Source: Methanosarcina sp.
GTDB lineage: Archaea > Halobacteriota > Methanosarcinia > Methanosarcinales > Methanosarcinaceae
Assembly: GCA_017883485.1 (NCBI GenBank)
Contig: JADGNM010000227.1
Span: 1 to 5,000 of the forward strand
Direction: 5' to 3'
Length of the DNA stretch: 5,000 bases
Positions 1 through 5,000 of the stretch are shown piece after piece (position 1 is the first letter of the stretch; the number at the start of each line of letters is the position of its first letter). A model generated the notes under the pieces. It saw only the letters and a list, made by a program, of their open reading frames with translations, was not told the origin of the DNA and ran no database searches. Position numbers and translations under genes: made by a program.

Positions 1-78
1 ACATCATCATTAGACCATATTAAACCAAATACCTTGTTTGCTGCGAAATCGATGACAGCAAATGGAGTAACTGTCTAA
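1..78 (+). CDS. Possible 3' end of a gene entering from the left edge (partial)
   Basis: Frame 1 is open from the first base and stops at TAA (76-78), giving 25 residues ending ...MTANGVTV. I do not recognise the peptide. A run this short stays open by chance fairly often, and a minus-strand frame over the same bases is also open towards the left edge, although it has no ATG, GTG or TTG start. The plus frame is slightly preferred because it ends in a proper stop followed by non-coding AT-rich DNA. It is a tentative call that needs the sequence to the left. Confidence 0.2.
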   Translation, partial: TSSLDHIKPNTLFAAKSMTANGVTV

Positions 79-176
79 TGTGACATAGTCAAGTTATAAA
101 GGGATTACTTATTGATGTTGTTAAGTCAGTTTTAAAAAGAACCCAGAAGACATTAACCGCTAGCCCACGTAAACTG

Positions 177-251
177 AAAAAAAACATTATCAATAGTCAA
201 CAATTAAAGAGAATGGACTCAAAAAACTTGTCCATTTCCAAAAAACTTGTC
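177..251 (-). terminator. Probable U-rich terminator region of the TPR gene
   Basis: About 75 to 150 bases past the TPR stop codon, the minus strand carries T6, T6 and T8 tracts (245-240, 226-221 and 184-177). A weak 7-bp stem (AATGGAC/GTCCATT, arms 230-236 and 212-218) lies among them. Archaeal transcription commonly ends at U-runs without a strong hairpin, so these tracts are reasonable termination sites. The assignment rests on position and base composition only. Confidence 0.35.
221..251. repeat. Two direct copies of AAAAAACTTGTC
   Basis: AAAAAACTTGTC occurs at 221-232 and again at 240-251, a 19-base step. The first copy sits between the arms of an inverted repeat, AATGGAC (212-218) and GTCCATT (230-236), with an 11-base loop. 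Read on the minus strand, each copy gives GACAAG followed by six T. This could be a local tandem duplication that doubled a T-tract terminator. Confidence 0.4.
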
Positions 252-325
252 TTTTATATCCCAACTAAAGTGATTATTAATGTTGCTTTTTCCTAGCTGA
301 CTATTTGCAATTATTCATTGTTTTT

Positions 326-2623
326 TTACAGTTTTGCATTGATTTCTTCAGCCTTTGCCTTGTATAATTCGGCTTCTTCAGTTTTGCCCATCTCAGCAAG
401 AATATTTGAATAATTTACAAACATGGCTGCAGCCTGTACCTGATATTCGAAGCTTTCAGGTTCGGATTCAAGCAGTTTTTCGTTGAGGGAAATGGCTTTT
501 TCCAGCGTTTGTTTTGATTTGTCCCGATCTTGCAAAAAAGAGTACACAATCCCAAGATCACTTAAGACGTTTCCAAGTTTCAGCTGGTAAACCGGATTCT
601 CAGGGTCGGAATCTTTCATTTTTTCGCGGAGTGACACCAGATATTCTAGTTCATCCCTGGATCTTTCAAACCTGTTCATGCTCATATCCAAATTTCCGAG
701 TTCTTCAATAATCCTGGCAAGTAAGGTCTGGTATTCCTTATATTCGGGGTATGCATCACATAGCTTTTCATAAACAGAGCGGGCCAGATTACAATACCGG
801 TACAGAGTCTCAGGATCTTTCACTTCGCATGAAATACTGACCACGCGGTTTATCCCGATGCATTCCAGTTCATGAACGAAGATCTGGAGAAATATAGGAC
901 CACCCAGGTTTTCACTAAACATTTTCTCGTAGTTTTCCAGCGCCAGAGTATGGTATTCAGCTGCTTTGTCCCTATCTCCCTTTTCGGAATACAGCACTGC
1001 AAGCCAGAAAAATGTAGATGCCAGGTCAGTATTATGTTTCAGTACTTCAGGTTCGGATTCGATCAATTTTTGCAAAAAAGCTTTAATCAGGGAATATTGC
1101 TCTATTGCTTTTTCATAGTCTTGTTGAGCCCTGAAAAGCTCTCCTGTGGCGCGTAGAACTTCGAAAAGCCCTGTCCAGTAGAAGTCGTTTTCAGGTTCAA
1201 GTTCCAGGGAGTTTTCAAAAACCTGTCTGGCCTCTTTAAAGTACTCTTTTGCAGTTTCAACGTCTTCTTCTGCATACAGATTTCCGATTTCAATTAGAGC
1301 CTCAGCACGGTATGTCCTGAATTCGATGTCATCAGGATTTTCTTCCAGGTAATTATCGTATATTTCTACTATCTTATTATAATACTCGCTGGCCAGTTTA
1401 ATTTCCCCAAAATCTGAAAAAAGGTCCCCAAGTTGGTAGAGGATATCGGATATTTTCAGCAGACAATCAAGTTCTTCTGGGTTTGTTTTATACATGTCTT
1501 TATAGATTTGCAGTAGATCCTTATAACAAAGTTCTGCACCTTTAGGATCCTCTATTTCCTGAAACATACTGGCGAGTTCATTTAATCCTTTAACAAGAAT
1601 ATCACCTGTCATGAACTCTTCCGGAAAGCGGTCAATAAGTTCTCGGAAGCTCTTCCTGGCCTCCGTATAATATTGTCCTGCTTTTTCAGTCTCTTCACTC
1701 TCCGAAAACACCAGGCCTAAATCTTTGTACATACTTGCCAGGGTAACGAGATATGGAGCTTTTTCCGGGTAGGCTTCTATTCTGTTTTTCAGAATCTCTA
1801 TCCCTTCTTTGTAGTACTGCTCTGCTATCTCACGATCTCCCATATCCGAATACATGGCCCCGAGATAATCATATGTATAACTCAAGAAGAATGCAGCTAT
1901 ATGGGACTCTGGATTATTTTTAATGATATTCTCATATATTCTGATTCCTCTTTTGTAAATTTGTTCTGCAAGTGCAATGTTTTTCTGGCTCAGGCACAGG
2001 ATCCCTGTAGTATCAATATCTTCATCCAATTTTTCGAGATATTCCGAGTCACTGGTTCCGGATTCGAATAGTTTTTCATAAATGTCCAATTTTCTTTCAA
2101 AAAGCCGGATCGTCTCATCTATCATTCCCCAGGCCTGGTAACAGAACTCAGTATCATCTATAACCTCCAGGTATCCGGACAGATAATCCGGGTTTTCCGG
2201 CTCCGATTTAAGTAATTTTTCAAACGTTTGAAGTGCCCTATCAAGGTGAGGCTTTACCGCATCGATATATTTCTTCGCTTTTTTGTCATCATCCAGTTCA
2301 AGAAGAGTGTTACCAATTCCTGCGGCTATATTGTCTATAAAAGACTGATATTCTTTCTTTTCGGGCTCTTCAGGAAACAGTTTTCCGATGATTTCCAGGG
2401 CTTTGATGTAATACTCAAGAGCTGATTCCGGTTCACCCTTTTCGTCTTCAGCAAACCCTCTCAAAAAAAACATATAGTAATAAATCTCAGGGTCTTTTAT
2501 TTTCGTTGCGATTTTTTCGGCCTTTTCAAGGTCTTCAAAAGCCTTTTTAAAGCGTTTATTCTTGATGTCTTCCATTATTCTGGGAAACAACCTGAATACC
2601 GAATCTCGTAGCTGTTTGGACAT
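326..2623 (-). CDS. Large tetratricopeptide-repeat (TPR) protein, 15 units with 48-residue period
   Basis: This is a complete 765-residue, acidic, helix-rich protein, with ATG at 2623 and TAA at 328-326. It has no signal peptide or membrane segment, so it is probably cytoplasmic. TPR-like units fill nearly the whole chain, for example LGAMYSDMGDREIAEQYY (254-271), LGLVFSESEETEKAGQYY (302-319) and LAVLYSEKGDRDKAAEYH (541-558). The conserved small residue of helix B falls at 68, 116, 171, 219, 267, 315, 363, 411, 458, 506, 554, 607, 655, 703 and 751, a step of about 48 instead of the canonical 34. Many units end in a P-E-x-P or YPE turn (EPENP 141-145, YPEKAP 285-290). Unit 3 and unit 12 (about 575-607) are degenerate. 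TPR superhelices bind other proteins; no catalytic domain is attached and the partner cannot be read from the sequence. Methanosarcina genomes hold many such paralogues. No clear Shine-Dalgarno site precedes the ATG, and the next in-frame ATG (residue 17) has none either, so the first ATG is kept. The fold is secure; the function is unknown. Confidence 0.93.
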   Translation of the reverse strand: MSKQLRDSVFRLFPRIMEDIKNKRFKKAFEDLEKAEKIATKIKDPEIYYYMFFLRGFAEDEKGEPESALEYYIKALEIIGKLFPEEPEKKEYQSFIDNIAAGIGNTLLELDDDKKAKKYIDAVKPHLDRALQTFEKLLKSEPENPDYLSGYLEVIDDTEFCYQAWGMIDETIRLFERKLDIYEKLFESGTSDSEYLEKLDEDIDTTGILCLSQKNIALAEQIYKRGIRIYENIIKNNPESHIAAFFLSYTYDYLGAMYSDMGDREIAEQYYKEGIEILKNRIEAYPEKAPYLVTLASMYKDLGLVFSESEETEKAGQYYTEARKSFRELIDRFPEEFMTGDILVKGLNELASMFQEIEDPKGAELCYKDLLQIYKDMYKTNPEELDCLLKISDILYQLGDLFSDFGEIKLASEYYNKIVEIYDNYLEENPDDIEFRTYRAEALIEIGNLYAEEDVETAKEYFKEARQVFENSLELEPENDFYWTGLFEVLRATGELFRAQQDYEKAIEQYSLIKAFLQKLIESEPEVLKHNTDLASTFFWLAVLYSEKGDRDKAAEYHTLALENYEKMFSENLGGPIFLQIFVHELECIGINRVVSISCEVKDPETLYRYCNLARSVYEKLCDAYPEYKEYQTLLARIIEELGNLDMSMNRFERSRDELEYLVSLREKMKDSDPENPVYQLKLGNVLSDLGIVYSFLQDRDKSKQTLEKAISLNEKLLESEPESFEYQVQAAAMFVNYSNILAEMGKTEEAELYKAKAEEINAKL

Positions 2624-2647
2624 ACAAGAGAGTATGGATTTGAATCT

Positions 2648-2660
2648 GATAATATTAACC
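2648..2660 (-). promoter_or_regulatory. Candidate TATA box of the TPR gene
   Basis: The minus strand reads GGTTAATATTATC from 2660 to 2648, an AT-rich box centred about 31 bases before the ATG at 2623. Archaeal transcription starts about 25 bases downstream of the TATA centre, which would place the 5' end only a few bases before the ATG. The absence of a Shine-Dalgarno motif fits a leaderless or very short leader. Similar AT boxes are common in this AT-rich spacer, so support is modest. Confidence 0.33.
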
Positions 2661-2684
2661 GTTTATCCAATAACCCAGTTCCAT

Positions 2685-2725
2685 AATCCAGTGATTTTCG
2701 TATTTCATGATTGAAAATCTGGATT
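2685..2725. repeat. Hairpin A upstream of the TPR gene
   Basis: AATCCAGTGATTTTC (2685-2699) pairs with GAAAATCTGGATT (2713-2725). This gives 13 base pairs with a 2-base TG bulge and a 13-base loop. It lies 60 to 100 bases before the TPR start codon, upstream of the candidate TATA box. It could be a regulator site or one end of a small repeat element. Confidence 0.45.
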
Positions 2726-2857
2726 CGTAAGAAGAATTCAGTCTCCAATCGAAATTAACATTCGATATCTAAAGACTTCAACCCAGAAGTATAATCACAA
2801 GGATTGTAACCATTTACAAAATCTAGTGATTTTTAATTTTACGTTCATCACTGGATT
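2685..2857. repeat. 173-base segment bounded by an 11-bp perfect inverted repeat
   Basis: AATCCAGTGAT (2685-2695) and ATCACTGGATT (2847-2857) are perfect inverted copies bounding 173 bases. Further partial copies lie just inside each end: CTGGATT (2719-2725) at the left and AATCTAGTGAT (2820-2830) at the right. The arrangement of terminal inverted repeats plus subterminal inverted copies resembles a small non-autonomous mobile element, or a pair of related operators upstream of the TPR gene. No ORF lies inside it and no obvious target duplication is seen. Confidence 0.4.
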
Positions 2858-2859
2858 TT
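2818..2859. repeat. Hairpin B, related to hairpin A
   Basis: AAAATCTAGTGAT (2818-2830) pairs with ATCACTGGATTTT (2847-2859) over 13 positions with a single mismatch and a 16-base loop. It uses the same AATCCAGTGAT core as hairpin A, 133 bases away. The right arm is also the right boundary of the 173-base segment. Confidence 0.5.
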
Positions 2860-3135
2860 GTTACTGAGTCATCCACTGAATCTTTTTCTTGTTAAGTTCG
2901 CAATAGATAAGGTATTCTCAGCAACATGGTTTATGCGAAATATTTTAAGGATTAACCGTATCTTCTACAAATTTCAGGGATTCAATAGCAGATTAAATAT
3001 AAAAATAATATTATTTAGTCATATGAATACACTTCGTTACAGCGGATTATTTGCTGATCACAACATAATGTAATTCAACGAGATTGGAATCGTGCTCTGT
3101 GGGCATGTTAATTAAGCATAACGCTTCTATACCCA
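2860..3135. other. AT-rich spacer with no convincing gene
   Basis: A 71-codon plus-strand ORF (2858-3073) exists, but its peptide has no recognisable motif, its ATG has no ribosome-binding site, and it begins inside the right arm of hairpin B. I do not call it. TATA-like strings occur near 2996-3016 but nothing coding follows them. I see no RNA gene. Confidence 0.5.
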
Positions 3136-3223
3136 CTAGTGTCGCATCAACAGCAAAATGTCGTATAAAACCTGATACGAATATTCAGAATTGTTCAATC
3201 TTTGAAGATTGACGAGACACTAG
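3136..3223. mobile_element. 88-base inverted-repeat element (MITE-like or IS relic)
   Basis: CTAGTGTCGCATCAA (3136-3150) and TTGACGAGACACTAG (3209-3223) are inverted copies matching at 13 of 15 positions. The interior has two small perfect palindromes: TCGTAT/ATACGA (3161-3166, 3175-3180) and TCAATC/GATTGA (3195-3200, 3207-3212). If the outer CTAG is a 4-bp target duplication, the element is TGTCGC...GAGACA. A YTAR-type 4-bp duplication is known for the IS5 group, so it may be a non-autonomous relative or an internally deleted remnant. CTAG is itself palindromic, so duplication and repeat end cannot be told apart here. No transposase reading frame is present. Confidence 0.5.
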
Positions 3224-3230
3224 GCGTTTT

Positions 3231-3254
3231 TGTTCGGCATCGGTTTGCCGAACA
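3231..3254. repeat. Perfect 9-bp hairpin with 6-base loop
   Basis: TGTTCGGCA (3231-3239) and TGCCGAACA (3246-3254) form a perfect stem around the loop TCGGTT. It is markedly more GC-rich than the surrounding spacer and starts 8 bases after the 88-base element. On the plus strand it is followed by a pyrimidine-rich stretch (3261-3280) but not by a clean T-run. No gene reads into it from the left, so terminator function is unsupported. It may be part of a mobile-element end or a small structured RNA. Confidence 0.45.
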
Positions 3255-3582
3255 GTCATGGTTTCTTCCTTCTTTCTGAATATTACACAGCTTAGAAACT
3301 TTCAAAAACTTTGTATTTGAGTCCTTGATTGTTATTATCGGGAAAGGTTATTTTCAATAACGACCGCTTGTGAGAAAAATCTTCTTATGTGATTTAGGAG
3401 CATAAAATAAACGTATTCACTTTCTTTAAATCAGTTCTTGAAATGATACTCTTGCTTTGTTACCATTGTAATGAGCAATAAAAAGTCACAAGACATTGAT
3501 TATATCCCGATATCAGATAAGACATATTAGATGTAAATCTAGCTAAACTTTGACTCATAAGACTGTAAATAGTTATTTTAGT
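3255..3582. other. AT-rich spacer with no gene recognised
   Basis: No ORF with coding character is seen on either strand. Only minor structure is present: a GTTATT/AATAAC stem with a 3-base loop (3347-3361) and a TAGAT/ATCTA mini-palindrome around 3530-3540. Nothing here is assigned a function. Confidence 0.5.
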
Positions 3583-4746
3583 CTACAAAGCGCTAATATA
3601 CCGTTTTGGCGGGATATGCAAAAATACCCAAGTTCCAAAAAAGAAACTCGAATCCCGAATTTCCCGAGCATTAATCTCTTTTATTTTCTGAAAGGGTACC
3701 CACGTAGATGTCGCCCTCCCAATAGTTATGCTTGTTATTGCAATAAACCACCCAGACGATTTTGTCACCAGACATAGCTTGAATGGATGCGGTTGTGTTG
3801 CCAGTGTGGTTTTCTTTTTACTGGAGAGGTTGTACATGTAGATGTCGTGACTGTTAATTCCACCACACGTATCGTGATAATTCTCCCAAACTATCCGGTT
3901 ACCATAGACATTTGGATTGGATGCCGCCACGCTTGTGCTTAGTCGAGTTTCCTTCTTAGTTGAAAGATCATACATATTGGTATCGAAAATGTAAGATCCG
4001 TCGTCTGCGTCTCTCTGACTTGTCCATACTATAATGTTATTGTAGATTTCTGGATCGAAGGCATTATCGCTTGTCGTTATTTGGGTCTGCTTGCAAGTGG
4101 AGAGATTGTACAGATATAGATCGCTGGGATGTCCTTCAATATCATTTATCCCAACTATTCTGTTACCCTGAAAAGCAGGCATTACTATACTTATGTGATT
4201 GGTTCCAGTTTCACTGTGAGTCGGTATGTCATAGATGCGATAAAAATAAGTTCCGCCCCACATTATCTTGTCACCGGAAATGGCAACCGAAAGCTCGTAC
4301 CCGAACCCATCGGCAGGAATTGTACTCTTGGTTATCCGAGTTTCCTTTTTAGTGGCAAGGTCGTACATGTAAATATCATGTCCACCATAATTATCATCAA
4401 CAGAAGTCAGATTTTCTACGTGACGCCCGTCTATCCACACTATCCTATCACCGTCGATAAACGGAGAAGTTGCTGACCCACTGGTCGTAATCCGGGTCTC
4501 TTTGGAAGTGGAAAGGTCGTACATGTAGATATTCCAGCGACCGCTGCGGTTGTCCTGCCACACAATCTTATCACCGGATATATCAGGGCTGGCTGAAAAT
4601 CCACCCGTGCTTATCTGTGTTTCATGAATCGTGAGCGTAGCATTATCCACAGGAATTGTTGAAGCGGTAGATGAAACAAGAATTAAAAATAAAACCAGCA
4701 CTTCTGTCGCTAAAGCGATTGAATACAATTTTTTGTTAGTTTTCAT
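3583..4746 (-). CDS. Secreted TolB/WD40-like beta-propeller surface protein, frameshifted near the 3' end
   Basis: The open frame is 387 residues from ATG at 4746. AGGAGG lies 6 bases upstream, which fixes the start. Residues 1-6 (MKTNKK) are basic, 7-24 are hydrophobic, and a signal-peptidase site is likely near S-T-A-S (26-29), so the protein is exported. Six propeller blades follow, each with a G-D/N-K/R-I-V-W strand and a later (D)IYMYDLST strand: about 57-80, 97-132, 157-176, 193-217, 235-263 and 282-309. Blades 3 and 4 are divergent. Possible N-glycosylation sequons are N35, N112, N214 and N306. No PKD, S-layer or anchoring domain is present. After residue 309 this frame leaves the repeat pattern and becomes a basic, unrelated tail of about 75 residues. 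A one-base shift in the A5 run 3815-3819 restores a seventh blade and a stop at 3671. Such Methanosarcina proteins are taken to be cell-envelope proteins; the ligand is unknown. The family call is firm. Whether the gene is functional depends on the frameshift. Confidence 0.85.
   Translation of the reverse strand: MKTNKKLYSIALATEVLVLFLILVSSTASTIPVDNATLTIHETQISTGGFSASPDISGDKIVWQDNRSGRWNIYMYDLSTSKETRITTSGSATSPFIDGDRIVWIDGRHVENLTSVDDNYGGHDIYMYDLATKKETRITKSTIPADGFGYELSVAISGDKIMWGGTYFYRIYDIPTHSETGTNHISIVMPAFQGNRIVGINDIEGHPSDLYLYNLSTCKQTQITTSDNAFDPEIYNNIIVWTSQRDADDGSYIFDTNMYDLSTKKETRLSTSVAASNPNVYGNRIVWENYHDTCGGINSHDIYMYNLSSKKKTTLATQPHPFKLCLVTKSSGWFIAITSITIGRATSTWVPFQKIKEINAREIRDSSFFFGTWVFLHIPPKRYISAL
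3636..3670 (-). terminator. Possible U-rich terminator of the propeller gene
   Basis: Directly after the restored stop codon at 3671, the minus strand has a short CTCG/CGAG stem (arms 3668-3665 and 3650-3647) running into TTTCTTTTTT (about 3648-3637). This is a plausible archaeal U-tract terminator placed where the restored gene ends. In the unshifted 387-residue frame it would fall inside the coding region, which mildly favours 3671 as the original stop. Confidence 0.35.
3671..3817 (-). pseudogene. Out-of-frame seventh propeller blade (true 3' end of the propeller gene)
   Basis: In the frame shifted by -1 relative to the main ORF, positions 3817-3671 read KENHTGNTTASIQAM, then SGDKIVW, then GDIYVGTLSENKRD and TAA (3673-3671). 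This has the two diagnostic strands of a blade, and its K-E matches the KKE of the preceding blades (ATKKETR, STKKETR). Adding one A to the run 3815-3819 joins S309 to K-K-E and gives a 358-residue protein with seven blades, the commonest number for a closed WD40/TolB-type propeller. Either the gene is a recent frameshift mutant or the sequence lacks one A. Programmed frameshifting is less likely, because the site reads T AAA AAG rather than A AAA AAG. Confidence 0.85.
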
Positions 4747-4774
4747 TCATGTCCTCCTTTACCTTAGTGTTCAT
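4736..4774 (-). other. Short upstream ORF overlapping the propeller start
   Basis: An ATG within the left terminal repeat of the 129-base element (4774-4772) opens 12 codons, MNTKVKEDMNEN, ending at TAA 4738-4736. The ORF runs through the propeller's Shine-Dalgarno site and its stop overlaps codons 3 and 4 of the propeller gene in another frame. A weakened Shine-Dalgarno-like GGAAGG lies upstream of it, in the repeat. If translated, it could couple to or interfere with propeller translation. It may equally be incidental to the repeat sequence. Confidence 0.3.
4753..4758 (-). promoter_or_regulatory. Shine-Dalgarno site of the propeller gene
   Basis: The minus strand reads AGGAGG at 4758-4753, six bases before the ATG at 4746. 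It is a near-perfect complement of the 16S rRNA 3' end. A second ATG at 4750-4748 is closer to the site but out of frame, reaching a stop after four codons, so 4746 is the start. Confidence 0.8.
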
Positions 4775-4893
4775 GTCCAGAGACCTTCCGCAGTAAATTT
4801 GATTAAATCCTCTGACATAGTCCAGTGGAAATATGGAATTCCTCGGGAGTTTCATTGAGTTTTACTGCAGGAGGTCTGTGGACATGAACACTA
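4765..4893. mobile_element. 129-base MITE-like element with 33-bp terminal inverted repeats
   Basis: The left end, starting TAGTGTTCATGTCC (4765-4797), and the right end, finishing GGACATGAACACTA (4861-4893), are inverted copies matching at 30 of 33 positions. The 63-base interior has no coding capacity. The outer flanks read TTAG on the left and CTAG on the right, close to a YTAR 4-bp target duplication as in IS5-group insertions, with one base different. This is the form of a miniature inverted-repeat transposable element mobilised in trans. It sits 18 bases before the propeller start codon, so it either separates the gene from its former promoter or provides a new one. Transcribed, it would fold into a long hairpin. 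Confidence 0.75.
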
Positions 4894-5000
4894 GGCCTTT
4901 TACAGTACTTCGCTAAAAATTCCTCTTCTTTCCTCTCCTATTCATTTACCGCAGACACTCAACCATTAACCTGACCCTTAACTTTTTTCTGAGCCATTCT
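4894..5000. other. Spacer at the right edge, no gene assigned
   Basis: The minus strand has a purine-rich tract (about 4920-4940), and the last 40 bases are open in two minus-strand frames. One ends ...QKKVKGQVNG at TGA (4961-4959). Neither can be chosen without the sequence to the right. The original promoter of the propeller gene may lie here if the 129-base element was inserted downstream of it. Confidence 0.35.

Larger units (their letters stand above)
79..325. other. AT-rich intergenic spacer downstream of the TPR gene
   Basis: No ORF of useful length is visible on either strand. The stretch contains T-tracts on the minus strand (T8 at 184-177 and T6 at 245-240 and 226-221), a 12-base direct repeat, and a 7-bp inverted repeat. 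Together these look like the 3' flank of the minus-strand TPR gene rather than a gene of its own. Confidence 0.5.

Noticed and set aside
1..74. Minus-strand frame open to the left edge
   Set aside because: It has an in-frame TAG just upstream and no ATG, GTG or TTG start in the visible part.
872..1156. 94-codon plus-strand ORF opposite the TPR gene
   Set aside because: It lies wholly antisense to a well-supported repeat protein, and its sequence is a frame shadow with no family features.
1102..1293. 63-codon minus-strand ORF inside the TPR gene
   Set aside because: It is an alternative frame of the same strand inside an intact repeat protein; the lysine-rich composition is a by-product of the E/K-rich main frame.
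2858..3073. 71-codon plus-strand ORF
   Set aside because: It has no ribosome-binding site, no recognisable motif and an AT-driven composition, and its start lies inside the right arm of a hairpin.
2624..3582. CRISPR array or tRNA in the long spacer
   Set aside because: The repeats found are inverted pairs, not regularly spaced direct repeats, and no cloverleaf with a T-loop GGTTCRA motif was found.
3550..3777. 75-codon plus-strand ORF over the 3' end of the propeller gene
   Set aside because: It is antisense to the out-of-frame seventh blade, with no initiation site and no motif.
4129..4476. 115-codon plus-strand ORF opposite the propeller gene
   Set aside because: It is antisense to propeller blades with clear strand motifs. 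The long open frame follows from the repetitive codons of those blades.
4959..5000. Possible C-terminus RMAQKKVKGQVNG of a minus-strand gene from the right edge
   Set aside because: A second minus-strand frame is also open to the edge, and 14 codons cannot separate coding from chance.

Overview
The window looks like a chromosomal stretch of a methanogenic archaeon of the Methanosarcina type. I infer this from protein style, not from a marker gene. One gene is a long acidic TPR protein of the sort this genus carries in many paralogues. The other is an exported beta-propeller built from 'SGDKIVW ... DIYMYDLST' repeats, a hallmark of Methanosarcina surface proteins. The DNA is AT-rich with long spacers, also as expected there. 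Both genes lie on the minus strand.

Layout. Positions 1-325 hold at most the last codons of a plus-strand gene, then the 3' flank of the TPR gene with several T-tracts on its strand. Positions 326-2623 (minus) encode a complete 765-residue TPR protein: fifteen units with an almost strict 48-residue period, no signal peptide, no catalytic domain, and no Shine-Dalgarno site before the start. Positions 2624 to about 3582 (some 960 bases) contain no credible gene. They do hold three structured pieces: a 173-base segment bounded by an 11-bp perfect inverted repeat and containing two related hairpins (2685-2859), an 88-base inverted-repeat element flanked by CTAG (3136-3223), and a perfect 9-bp hairpin (3231-3254).

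Positions 3583-4746 (minus) encode a secreted beta-propeller protein. The open frame is 387 residues, but its last part is not propeller-like. Restoring one A in an A5 run at 3815-3819 recovers a seventh blade and a stop at 3671, giving 358 residues. The gene is therefore frameshifted near its 3' end, by mutation or by sequence error. Eighteen bases upstream of its start codon lies a 129-base MITE-like element (4765-4893) with 33-bp terminal inverted repeats matching at 30 of 33 positions. It supplies the DNA directly upstream of the gene and a short ORF that overlaps the gene's start.

The two genes are about 960 bases apart with palindromes between them, so they do not look like an operon, and nothing shows that they work together. 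No RNA gene, CRISPR array, transposase or defence gene is visible. The points of interest are small non-autonomous repeats inserted beside surface and scaffold genes, and the frameshift.
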